Assembly (NCBI GenBank): GCA_017619795.1
Contig: JAFZRP010000013.1
Span: 1-64,000 of the forward strand
Length of the DNA stretch: 64,000 bases
Direction: 5' to 3'
From: Treponema sp.
GTDB taxonomy: Bacteria > Spirochaetota > Spirochaetia > Treponematales > Treponemataceae
Positions 54,802-61,738 of the stretch are shown here, one piece after another (positions within the stretch are counted from its first letter, which is position 1; every line of letters starts with the position of its first letter). The position numbers and the translations under genes were made by a program. The notes under the pieces were generated by a model. The model made no database searches. It was not told the origin of the DNA and saw only the letters and a list, made by a program, of their open reading frames with translations.

Positions 54802-54875
54802 GGTGCTTTAGCTCAACTGGATAGAGCAGCTGCCTTCTAAGCAGCAGGTCGGCGGTTCGAGCCCGTCAAGCATCA
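54802..54875 (+). tRNA. tRNA-Arg (anticodon UCU)
   Basis: A complete cloverleaf of 74 nt. Acceptor GGTGCTT pairs with AAGCATC (one G-U). D arm GCTC/GAGC; anticodon stem GCTGC/GCAGC with loop CTTCTAA, anticodon TCT, reading AGA/AGG; T arm GGCGG-TTCGAGC-CCGTC (one G-U); discriminator A875. The 3' CCA is not encoded. Confidence 0.96.
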
Positions 54876-54882
54876 TTTTTTT

Positions 54883-54911
54883 GGTCTGTCAAAATTAGAC
54901 AGACCTTTTTT
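54883..54911 (+). terminator. Intrinsic terminator after tRNA-Arg
   Basis: GGTCTGTC (54883-54890), loop AAAATTA, GACAGACC (54898-54905), then six T. It ends the sufU/tRNA transcript. Confidence 0.92.
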
Positions 54912-54940
54912 ATTTAACTGATTTTTACAGTTTTCTTTGA

Positions 54941-55732
54941 TTAGTTATCAATTAAATTATCATAAATAATCACAAAACCCAGATATAATGGAACACTGTA
55001 GTTAAAAGTATAGCTTTCGTCCATTGCAACACCAATTGCAAACATTGGTACATACCATCGGTTTTCATCATCTTCTGAAGTTGTTTCTGAGTAGCAAACA
55101 TCAAGATCATCTTCAATTGGAATACGGCTTTTTGTTTCAGTTGCAGATCTTCCAAAATTGAAGGTCAGGTTTTCTGTATATCTGACAGGACGTTTAAGAT
55201 TTTCAATATTTCCATCAAAAATAATCTGTGCCATAAAAGCATGATCTTCATAAGGTGAATTATCACCTTCAGTATACTGATAATCAGAAAGCCTGATTTT
55301 TACATTATGTACATCGCCACCGCTTACAAGTATGGATTCATTATAATTCTCCCACAGAAGCGGCTTAAAGCCCTGGTTCTTTTCATTGATTGCAAGAAGT
55401 TTTTCGGCGGCTTTTGCTTTATTGTCTTCTGAATAAATATAATTTGTTATTGTTCCTACATCGGTATTCATTTTAGAAAGGGAATTATAAATTCTGTAAT
55501 AAACAGCAGTTCCCTTGAACATTGTACTTTTACTTTCTTTTGTAGTGAATTCAAAATATTTATCTTCGAAGGTTGAGGTTTCGTATGGACGGTGATAAAG
55601 AGTTTCCGGTGCTTCTATGTATTCATATTTGTCCAAACCGCAGGTGCATAAAAGCGGAGTTAAAAATAAAAGACACACGCAAAACAGGATGGCATTAAAA
55701 TGCATTTTCTTATTTCCGTGTGTCTTTTTCAT
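54941..55732 (-). CDS. Lipoprotein of unknown function
   Basis: A 263-residue exported protein with a hydrophobic signal (FNAILFCVCLLFLTPLLCTC) and likely lipid-modified Cys31. ATG 55732 is used; an internal Met (residue 10) could also serve, with GGAAAT upstream. The mature part is mostly beta (YFEFTTKESKSTMFKGTAVYYRIY, FMAQIIFDGNIENLKRP, YSVPLYLGFVIIYD) and has no recognised family. The gene stands 45 nt downstream of the TPR gene on the same strand and may be cotranscribed with it. Confidence 0.78.
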   Translation of the reverse strand: MKKTHGNKKMHFNAILFCVCLLFLTPLLCTCGLDKYEYIEAPETLYHRPYETSTFEDKYFEFTTKESKSTMFKGTAVYYRIYNSLSKMNTDVGTITNYIYSEDNKAKAAEKLLAINEKNQGFKPLLWENYNESILVSGGDVHNVKIRLSDYQYTEGDNSPYEDHAFMAQIIFDGNIENLKRPVRYTENLTFNFGRSATETKSRIPIEDDLDVCYSETTSEDDENRWYVPMFAIGVAMDESYTFNYSVPLYLGFVIIYDNLIDN

Positions 55733-55777
55733 TATTATTTCACTATCAAATAATTTTTTAATTTGGAATAAAAAGGG

Positions 55778-56461
55778 TTACTCTACTTTTCCTTCAATCT
55801 TCAATTCAAGGATTCTTGTCTTTGCAAGATTTGTCCAGCTTTCATCTGGATACTCATCATTAAGCTCCTGATATGCTTTTACTGCATCTGCATATTTACC
55901 AGTTGCTTCAAGAACACGACCATAGCTAAAGAGTGCGTGTGATCTGAGAAGGAACTCTTCATCAAGAGAAGCAAGCTCATAAACTTCAGCAGCTTCATCA
56001 AGTCTGTTCAACATTTCAAGACAAACACCCTGATTATAATAAGCAAGAGATGCTGTATAAGCTTTCTTTCCCTTATTTGCAGCATTTTCCCAGTATCCAA
56101 GTGCTTCTTCGTAATTCTTTTTCTGATACTCAATTTCTGCAGCAAGCATATTTGCTCTTACACCTGCTACACCACCTTTCTTTGTGTATGGAACAAGTTT
56201 TTCAAGTACACTGTCTCTTCTTGAAGCAAGCTCTGCTTCTTCGAGTGCACCAGAACCGTCTGTAAGTTCAAAAGAAAGTGCATCAACAGCAGCAAGATTT
56301 TTTGTTGCAGTTTTAGAAAGAACAACTTCTACAACAACAAAAGCAATAACTGCGAGTAAAAGTGCACCAGATATTCCAAGTACAACTTTGCGGTTTTTCT
56401 CAAGAAAAGCATTCATTTTTTTGCTGAATGTCAGTTCTTCATCTCTTTCATCAAATGCCAT
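55778..56461 (-). CDS. Membrane-anchored TPR protein (YfgM-like)
   Basis: A 227-residue protein with a cytoplasmic N-terminus, one membrane segment (about residues 26-48, VVLGISGALLLAVIAFVVVEVV) and three to four tetratricopeptide units (YEEALGYWENAANKG; ASLAYYNQGVCLEMLNRLDEAAEVYELAS; ALFSYGRVLEATGKYADAVKAYQEL). The layout resembles YfgM/TPR_21 proteins that work with the Sec translocon and envelope chaperones; that role is inferred. GAGG lies 9 nt before the ATG. It lies between the Fis-type regulator and the lipoprotein. Confidence 0.82.
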   Translation of the reverse strand: MAFDERDEELTFSKKMNAFLEKNRKVVLGISGALLLAVIAFVVVEVVLSKTATKNLAAVDALSFELTDGSGALEEAELASRRDSVLEKLVPYTKKGGVAGVRANMLAAEIEYQKKNYEEALGYWENAANKGKKAYTASLAYYNQGVCLEMLNRLDEAAEVYELASLDEEFLLRSHALFSYGRVLEATGKYADAVKAYQELNDEYPDESWTNLAKTRILELKIEGKVE

Positions 56462-56491
56462 AATATTTACCTCAATAAAATATCAAAATAT

Positions 56492-57400
56492 CTATTTTTT
56501 ACGAATCTGTAATTCATTTATAAGCCGAATTACATAGGTTCGCTGGATTCCAAGAACTTTGGCTGTCTTTGTCTGATTCCAGTTGTTTTCTTCCAGAATC
56601 TTAATAAGATATGCCCTTTTAAAAGAATCAAGTGCAGTTTTAAGCGACTTGTCTTCGGCTTCGCCTTCCAGAACAACATTCTGAGCAAACTCAGAATTAT
56701 CTGTAAGCTTTAAGGCCATATCCTGTGACTGAATTAAAGAACCGTCAGAACAGATAACACCCCGCTCCACTGCATTCTTAAGTTCAGCTATATTTCCTGC
56801 CCAAAAGTAATTCATCATATCACTTTTTGCAGTTTCAGAAAAGCCTGCTGCATCGGCAGCAAAAAGGCTTTTTGATTCATTAAGATAAAACTCAGCAAGC
56901 TCCACAATATCTTCTTTACGCTGTCTTAAAGGAATCATATTAACAAGCAAATTGCTTATAAGAAAATACAAATCCTTTGAAAAAAGATTCTGTTCGATTT
57001 TTTCATCCAGTGTTGTCTGGGTTGAAAAAATAAAACGCATATTCTTATGGTTAAAGCCGGTATCTTTAATAAGAAGAACCAGCTTTTCCTGCTGTTCAAG
57101 CGGTAACTGCTCAATACGATTAAAATATACAGTGATATGTTCTGAAAGATAATTACAATTATTTATGAGTGCAACAAGCTCGTCCCAGGAACCCTTATAA
57201 CTATAAAAATTGTTTTCCGAGTTGTTTCCAATAAAATGGATGTATCTGGCAAATAATGCTTTACCAATACCTTTCTCTCCAGAAATAAGCACAGATGCAT
57301 CATTCTTACTTACAGAAGCAGCAATTCGTTTAAGCTCTTCGGTAAATATTTTAGTTTCAGAAACTTTTTTAATATCACTAATTAAACCGCAGTCTATCAA
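56492..57400 (-). CDS. Fis-type DNA-binding regulator with degenerate AAA+ domain
   Basis: A 302-residue protein shaped like the central and C-terminal parts of a sigma54-dependent activator. The P-loop-like GEKGIGKALFARYIH (about 41-55) is present. The GAFTGA loop is absent, and the Walker B position reads VYFNRIEQLP, without the usual acidic pair. The helical lid (MIPLRQRKEDIVELAEFYL, FWAGNIAELKNAVERGV) and the Fis-type helix-turn-helix (LKTALDSFKRAYLIKILEENNWNQTKTAKVLGIQRTYVIRLI) are well kept. It probably binds DNA but cannot remodel sigma54 polymerase in the normal way. It lies downstream of the rpsA terminator and upstream of the TPR gene. Confidence 0.85.
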   Translation of the reverse strand: MIDCGLISDIKKVSETKIFTEELKRIAASVSKNDASVLISGEKGIGKALFARYIHFIGNNSENNFYSYKGSWDELVALINNCNYLSEHITVYFNRIEQLPLEQQEKLVLLIKDTGFNHKNMRFIFSTQTTLDEKIEQNLFSKDLYFLISNLLVNMIPLRQRKEDIVELAEFYLNESKSLFAADAAGFSETAKSDMMNYFWAGNIAELKNAVERGVICSDGSLIQSQDMALKLTDNSEFAQNVVLEGEAEDKSLKTALDSFKRAYLIKILEENNWNQTKTAKVLGIQRTYVIRLINELQIRKK

Positions 57401-57424
57401 TTCCCACCTGTATCTTGCTTTCTA

Positions 57425-57467
57425 AACAAAACGCATTGCAGTTTTATTCCTAAAACATACAATGCGT
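57425..57467 (-). terminator. Intrinsic terminator of rpsA
   Basis: On the minus strand ACGCATTG (57467-57460) pairs with CAATGCGT (57438-57431) around a nested GTTTTA/TAAAAC stem, followed by TTTGTTT. It lies about 28 nt after the rpsA stop. Confidence 0.75.
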
Positions 57468-57495
57468 CCTACTAGAAAAAATATCTATCTAAAGA

Positions 57496-59211
57496 TTAGT
57501 CATTTTTCTGTGTTTTCAAGAGGTCACCCAGTGTGAACGCACCTTCATCGTTGTTGTTTGAATCAGACATATACTGAGAGATTTCGTCACGCTGCTGTTT
57601 TTTCTTGAACTCACGTACAGAGAAACCAACCTTTTCCTTTTCTGTATTTACATCGATAACGTAAACGTTAAGCTTGTCGCCAACCTTGTATTTAGCAACT
57701 GCCTCTTCAAAAGGAACATCTTTGTCATCGCTAAGATTAGCTTTGTTTACAAGACCTTCAATTCCGTTTGGAGCCTTTACAAATACACCGAAATCAGTGA
57801 TAGAAGTAATTTCTCCTTCGAGAGTTGAACCAATCTTATATTCAGCTGCAAATGCCTTCCAAGGATCATCTGTAAGCTGCTTCATACCAATCTTAATCTT
57901 GTGAGTTTCAGCATCACAATCAAGGACAACAGCCTTAATTTCCTGATCCATTGAAAGCTCACTGCCTGGATGCTTAACTTTCTTTGTCCATGAAATATCA
58001 TCTGCATGGAGGAAAGCGTCAATTCCTTCTTCAAGAGAAACAAAAGCACCGATGTTTGTAATCTTTACAACTTTACCTGTAACTTCTGTTCCAACTGCAT
58101 ATCTTTCGGCAATTGTATCCCAAGGATTATCTGTTGTCTGCTTAAGACCAAGAGAAACTCTTCCAGCCTGGATATCGTATCCAAGAATCATAGCTTCTAC
58201 TTCCTGGCCCAAAGAAACCATATCACCTGGCTTGCTTACTTTCTTTGTCCAAGAGAACTCGCTGATATGAACAAGACCTTCAATGCCTTTTTCAAGTTCA
58301 ACAAATGCACCGAACTCTGTAAGCTTTGTAACAACACCTTTTACAACGTCATTAACATGATATTTTTCTTCGAAATGTACCCAAGGATCTTCTGAGAAGT
58401 GTTTGAGAGAGAGATTTATTCTCTTTTCTGCAGGGTCAAGACGGATAACTTTAAGTTCAATTTCCTGACCTTTCTTAACAAAATCTTTAGGGCGAGCAAC
58501 GTGTCCCCAGCTCATATCATTGATATGAAGCAGACCGTCAAAACCACCCAAATCTATGAATGCACCAAAGCTTGTAAAGCTCTTTACTGAACCCTTTACT
58601 GTGTCGCCGATTGCAACAGTCTCAAAGAATGCATCGCGTTTTTTATTGATTTCTTCTTCAAGGAACTTGCGGCGATTAACTACAGGATTAAGCTTGTTAT
58701 CTGAATACAAGTGCTCAATATAGAACTTTGATCTTACACCAAGCAATGATTCTGGTTTTTCAACCTTTTCACTATCTGCCTGACTGATAGGCAGGAAAGC
58801 CATTCTGTCAATACCAAGATCAACTTCATAGCCGCTCTTGACAACTTTAACAATAACACCGTCAACAGGAGTCTTGTCTTTCCATGCCTGCTGAATTTCT
58901 CGCAAGAAACGCTTTGAATCAGCCTTTTTCTTAGAAAGAACAGGACCACTTGAATTGTGTCCCATCAACAATGCCTGAACCTTATCCCCTTCCTTCGGCA
59001 GGTCACCTGCGAACTCCTCTACGGGAATTAAACCCTCTGATTTGTCTCCTACATCAACATAAACATAATCATTTGTTACCTGAACAACAGTTCCTTCAAC
59101 CAATTGACCAGCCTGTGGTGCATTAAACTCCTTCAAAGATTCCTCTAATTGTGTCTGGAAATCGCCCTTGGAGTTCTGAGCTTCTTCCTTTTCCACTTCC
59201 ATTTCGTCCAT
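57496..59211 (-). CDS. rpsA: 30S ribosomal protein S1
   Basis: RNA-binding ribosomal protein that recruits mRNA to the 30S subunit. The 571-residue protein has six S1 (OB-fold) units beginning near residues 36, 118, 203, 288, 375 and 462, for example GDTVKGSVKSFTSFGAFIDLG and GKVVKITNIGAFVSLEEGIDAFLH. The linker consensus SEDPW / TDNPW / TDDPW occurs at regular spacing. The C-terminal 40 residues are a hydrophilic tail. AAGGG is 6 nt before the ATG. It follows cmk by 16 bp on the same strand, the classic cmk-rpsA order. Confidence 0.97.
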   Translation of the reverse strand: MDEMEVEKEEAQNSKGDFQTQLEESLKEFNAPQAGQLVEGTVVQVTNDYVYVDVGDKSEGLIPVEEFAGDLPKEGDKVQALLMGHNSSGPVLSKKKADSKRFLREIQQAWKDKTPVDGVIVKVVKSGYEVDLGIDRMAFLPISQADSEKVEKPESLLGVRSKFYIEHLYSDNKLNPVVNRRKFLEEEINKKRDAFFETVAIGDTVKGSVKSFTSFGAFIDLGGFDGLLHINDMSWGHVARPKDFVKKGQEIELKVIRLDPAEKRINLSLKHFSEDPWVHFEEKYHVNDVVKGVVTKLTEFGAFVELEKGIEGLVHISEFSWTKKVSKPGDMVSLGQEVEAMILGYDIQAGRVSLGLKQTTDNPWDTIAERYAVGTEVTGKVVKITNIGAFVSLEEGIDAFLHADDISWTKKVKHPGSELSMDQEIKAVVLDCDAETHKIKIGMKQLTDDPWKAFAAEYKIGSTLEGEITSITDFGVFVKAPNGIEGLVNKANLSDDKDVPFEEAVAKYKVGDKLNVYVIDVNTEKEKVGFSVREFKKKQQRDEISQYMSDSNNNDEGAFTLGDLLKTQKND

Positions 59212-59227
59212 TGTAAACCCTTAATAT

Positions 59228-59860
59228 TTATGAAATTTGTTTTTCTATTATCGCACAAACATTGTCAATCGTCAAGTTAGAAGTATCAATATACAGTGCA
59301 TCAGGAGCGATTTTTAACGAACCTTCCTTCTTATTTTTATCCATTTCGTCGCGCTTTTCGATTGCTGCTTTTATCTCTTCCAGAGTCATATTACTTACGC
59401 CCTGATCAAAGCGTCTCTTTGCTCTAACCTCTGCCGAAGCATCAAGATAAACCTTAACTTCTGCATTCGGGAATACAACAGTGGTCATATCGCGGCCTTC
59501 GCAGACTATATCAAGTGATTTTGTGATTTCGCGCATAAGGTCGTTTACAAGGTGGCGGATTTCTACAATTGCACTTACCTGAGAAGCATTTGCAGTAACT
59601 TCATCATCGTGAAGATGAGCAGTAACATCGGTGCCGTTTAAGATAAAGTGACTTTCCTTTGTATATTCAATTTTCTGTTTTTTGCAGAACTCAAGAGTTG
59701 CTTTTTCATCTTTATAGTCAATTCCAGCCTGAAGCACAGCAAGCGTAAGGGTTCTGTAAAAACCGCCGCTGTTCAAAAATGTAAGATTGTGTTTTTCTGC
59801 CAGAATTGAAGCGATTGTGCTTTTTCCTGTTCCAGCTGGTCCGTCGATTGCAATAATCAT
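59228..59860 (-). CDS. cmk: Cytidylate kinase
   Basis: Phosphorylates CMP/dCMP with ATP in pyrimidine nucleotide synthesis. The 210-residue protein has the P-loop IAIDGPAGTGKSTIA (3-17), the substrate motif SGGFYRTLTLAVL, EGRDMTTVVFPNAEVKVYLDASAEVRAKRRFDQ with the conserved RDxxTVVFP, and the C-terminal DTSNLTIDNVC. It is slightly shorter than E. coli Cmk (227 aa) because part of the NMP-binding insert is trimmed. AGGAGG lies 6 nt before the ATG. First gene of the cmk-rpsA pair. Confidence 0.95.
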   Translation of the reverse strand: MIIAIDGPAGTGKSTIASILAEKHNLTFLNSGGFYRTLTLAVLQAGIDYKDEKATLEFCKKQKIEYTKESHFILNGTDVTAHLHDDEVTANASQVSAIVEIRHLVNDLMREITKSLDIVCEGRDMTTVVFPNAEVKVYLDASAEVRAKRRFDQGVSNMTLEEIKAAIEKRDEMDKNKKEGSLKIAPDALYIDTSNLTIDNVCAIIEKQIS

Positions 59861-60125
59861 AAGTCCTCCTGTGGTAGGTGTTAGGTGCTAGGGTATAGGT
59901 TTTAGGGATTAGTAAGGAGGAGGAAGTCTCCCCCTGCGCTACCAAGTCCTCACTTCGTTGCGGTCTTGTCCGCTACCCTCTCTGCGGGCTCAAATGCCGC
60001 CCGCAACGCCTGCTGTTTATAACTTAATTTATATATCAATAATTCTATCAACTACTTGTCATACTTATAATTATAATATAAGCTATACTATACAGGGGAA
60101 TGCATAGTAAATTGTGGCGGCTTAA
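59861..60125. other. Gene-free block with TTAGG-like micro-repeats, GC-rich inverted repeats and the toxin promoter region
   Basis: From 59870 to 59914 a G-rich sequence repeats TTAGG-like units (GGTGTTAGGTGCTAGGG, then GGTTTTAGGGATTAG). From 59930 to 60012 the GC content rises well above the surroundings, with TGCGGGC (59983-59989)/GCCCGCA (59999-60005) and an alternative GTTGCGG (59957-59963)/CCGCAAC (60001-60007). The AT-rich part after 60056 contains TTGTCA (60056-60061) and several -10-like boxes (TATAAG 60077-60082, TATACT 60084-60089) that probably serve the small ORF at 60157. No ORF. Confidence 0.5.
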
Positions 60126-60150
60126 CTCCGAATTCTAATGAATGAAGGAG
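60126..60150 (+). promoter_or_regulatory. Leader hairpin covering the Shine-Dalgarno of the small toxin ORF
   Basis: CTCC (60126-60129) and ATTC (60132-60135) pair with GAAT (60140-60143) and GGAG (60147-60150) around a TAAT loop. The GGAG is the ribosome-binding site of the ORF at 60157, so the fold would hide it. Confidence 0.6.
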
Positions 60151-60156
60151 ACGCCT

Positions 60157-60237
60157 ATGACAAAATACGAAAAAGCAATGCTAGTTATTGCTATTATCGC
60201 ACTTGTTATAGACCTGCTCACCTTCCTGATAAAATAG
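60157..60237 (+). CDS. Putative Hol_Tox-like type I toxin peptide
   Basis: A 26-residue ORF (MTKYEKAMLVIAIIALVIDL, then LTFLIK) with GAAGGAG 6 nt before the ATG. A short charged N-terminus, one hydrophobic helix of about 18 residues and a terminal Lys match the holin-like toxin (Hol_Tox) and Fst/TxpA style of membrane-acting type I toxins, mostly known from Firmicutes. The reading frame is too short for statistics, so the call rests on context: a strong ribosome-binding site sequestered by a leader hairpin, and an oppositely oriented promoter, short RNA and terminator just downstream (60250-60375). Depolarisation of the membrane when the antisense RNA is lost is the expected action. Toxicity is unproven. 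Confidence 0.65.
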   Translation: MTKYEKAMLVIAIIALVIDLLTFLIK

Positions 60238-60249
60238 GACTTAAGAGCA

Positions 60250-60340
60250 TGAAAAAGCCCGCCTCTTAGCAACCAACTTCGGACGGGCTTGTATTATAAG
60301 CTACGGAGGCGGTCGCTCAATTTGCTTTGCGTCCCCGTTT
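60250..60340 (-). ncRNA. Putative antisense antitoxin RNA
   Basis: Predicted minus-strand RNA of about 90 nt. It would start near 60340, 7 nt after TATAGT of the promoter at 60347-60375, and end at the terminator at 60252-60290. It is complementary to the 3' part of a transcript reading from the toxin ORF, the arrangement of type I antitoxins such as RatA or RNAII of par. The 5' half contains GCGACCGCCTCCGTAGC, which could provide extra contacts to purine-rich sites. There is no ORF in it. Confidence 0.6.
60252..60290 (-). terminator. Terminator of the antisense RNA
   Basis: On the minus strand AAGCCCG (60290-60284) pairs with CGGGCTT (60261-60255), helped by an inner GG/CC, followed by TTTTT. 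The plus strand has no T-run after the stem, so it is directional for the antisense RNA. Confidence 0.8.
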
Positions 60341-60346
60341 AATTTT

Positions 60347-60375
60347 ACTATATATCGTTACAACGTTTTCGTCAA
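60347..60375 (-). promoter_or_regulatory. Strong promoter of the antisense RNA
   Basis: On the minus strand TTGACG (60375-60370), exactly 17 nt, TATAGT (60352-60347): one of the best sigma70 matches in the window. It lies between the end of the lipoprotein gene at 60380 and the toxin region. Confidence 0.7.
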
Positions 60376-60379
60376 CTTT

Positions 60380-61252
60380 TTAATTTCCATCAACATAATT
60401 ATTTAAAAATTTTTGAACTTCAACATATTTCTGAAGAATAGCATTGTTTACGATGCAACCATAATAATCATATACTTCTTTTTTATTTGTTGATTCATTA
60501 AAAAAGGAACCTTTAAAAGTATCTTTTTCTGAAACAACAACAACATCTTTATAAACAACTTTTTTATCACTTGTATCATAAACATATATTTGATATTCTC
60601 CAATAAAATTTAGCGTTGTTGTAGCAGGAAAAGCTGAAAAAAGAGCGCCTATAGATGCAGTGCCTATTCCAACACCTATTAAAACTTTTCCAGATTTACC
60701 TAATCCCATGTAATTATCCGAATCAGTAACAACATATATGCTTCCGCTACTTATCAATCCAATTCCAGTACCTAGAAGAATTGCACCCGGCATAATCCAA
60801 TTATCTTTTACAGTACCTCCAAGATGATTTTTATTAACTTCGATAAAAGTTATAAAACGTTTATCACTTTTATATAATTCTAATTCCTGTAAAGAATAAA
60901 TACCAAAGTATGAGAATGATTTATCATATGCAACATTAGATTTTTCAAGCATATTTCCCAAATTTTTTAATGATGTATCTGTTTTATAACTTTTCCATAA
61001 ATCAAAATCGGATGGAAATACATAAGTTTCTTTTGCCCAAGTACCTGTAAGCTTGACAGTTTCCCCATTTCCTGTAGATAGATTATTTGCATCAGCTTTA
61101 AATCCTATAAATTCTAAATCAGGTGAATTCTTTATTTGAAATTCTTCAGGAACTTTAACTGAAGCCTCTTTATCAAATTTCATAGTACTAGCACAACTTA
61201 CAAAAAATAATGTCCAAAATAACAATAAACCAAAACAATAATTTTTTTTCAT
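60380..61252 (-). CDS. Lipoprotein with two glycine-rich hydrophobic segments, unknown function
   Basis: The frame is open to 61297, but ATG 61252 has GGAGAT 6 nt upstream and starts the signal peptide MKKNYCFGLLLFWTLFFVSC, giving Cys20 as the lipidated residue and 290 residues in all. Between about 160 and 215 there are two Gly-rich hydrophobic stretches (IMPGAILLGTGIGLISSGSIYVV; VLIGVGIGTASIGALFSAF) that could cross or line a membrane. The rest is beta-rich and ends in a helical tail. No family recognised. Expression is very likely controlled by the divergent XRE regulator through the palindromes at 61263-61321. Confidence 0.78.
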   Translation of the reverse strand: MKKNYCFGLLLFWTLFFVSCASTMKFDKEASVKVPEEFQIKNSPDLEFIGFKADANNLSTGNGETVKLTGTWAKETYVFPSDFDLWKSYKTDTSLKNLGNMLEKSNVAYDKSFSYFGIYSLQELELYKSDKRFITFIEVNKNHLGGTVKDNWIMPGAILLGTGIGLISSGSIYVVTDSDNYMGLGKSGKVLIGVGIGTASIGALFSAFPATTTLNFIGEYQIYVYDTSDKKVVYKDVVVVSEKDTFKGSFFNESTNKKEVYDYYGCIVNNAILQKYVEVQKFLNNYVDGN

Positions 61253-61262
61253 TTTTATCTCC

Positions 61263-61323
61263 AATTTATTACAACTGTAATAAATTATAAAACACACTAA
61301 TAAATATTACAATGTAAATATTT
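61263..61323. promoter_or_regulatory. Divergent operator-promoter region between lipoprotein and XRE regulator
   Basis: A perfect 24-bp palindrome with 11-bp arms AATTTATTACA / TGTAATAAATT (61263-61286) lies on the lipoprotein transcription start and its -10. The minus-strand promoter is TTGTAA (61312-61307), 17 nt, TATAAT (61289-61284). A second near-palindrome AATATTACAATGTAAATATT (about 61303-61322) covers the -35. A weaker related site (ATTTCAATTGTGATAAA) sits just before the regulator start. Consistent with repression by the divergent XRE protein and self-regulation. Confidence 0.7.
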
Positions 61324-61360
61324 TTAAAATCTAAATATTTCAATTGTGATAAAAATAATT

Positions 61361-61708
61361 ATGGGCTTTTGGCAAAATGTTGATGATGAATGTGAATATC
61401 TTGGGATAACCAGAAAAGAACTTGCAGAAAAAGCAGATTTTTCTGTTCATACAATTTCTAATGGTATTAAACGAGATGGTATGCCTGCCGCTGATTTAGC
61501 ACTACGCATTTCAAAAGTTTTGAATATTCCCTTAGAAAAACTATTAAACATAAATACAGAACAACAAACAGCATCATTCCTTGAAACTGAAAAACAAAAG
61601 CAGGACAAGAAAATATTCTCAACTTATTTGCCATTAGTAAAAAAGATTCATAAACTTGATGACGATTCCAAAAAAGCTTTATTTCTAATCATCGATAAAA
61701 TGAATTAA
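61361..61708 (+). CDS. XRE-family transcriptional regulator
   Basis: A 115-residue protein with an N-terminal Cro/cI-type helix-turn-helix (CEYLGITRKELAEKADFSVHTISNGIKRDGMPAADLALRISKVLNIPLEKLL, about 10-62) and a C-terminal helical part probably for dimerisation (FSTYLPLVKKIHKLDDDSKKALFLIIDKM). The frame also opens at GTG 61346; ATG 61361 is preferred because the domain begins right after it. No Shine-Dalgarno; an extended -10-like TGTGATAAA ends 7 nt upstream. It is divergent from the lipoprotein and next to its likely operators. It may act as a dedicated repressor. Confidence 0.85.
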   Translation: MGFWQNVDDECEYLGITRKELAEKADFSVHTISNGIKRDGMPAADLALRISKVLNIPLEKLLNINTEQQTASFLETEKQKQDKKIFSTYLPLVKKIHKLDDDSKKALFLIIDKMN

Positions 61709-61738
61709 ATCCATATTTATCGTGTAGAAAAAGAATAA

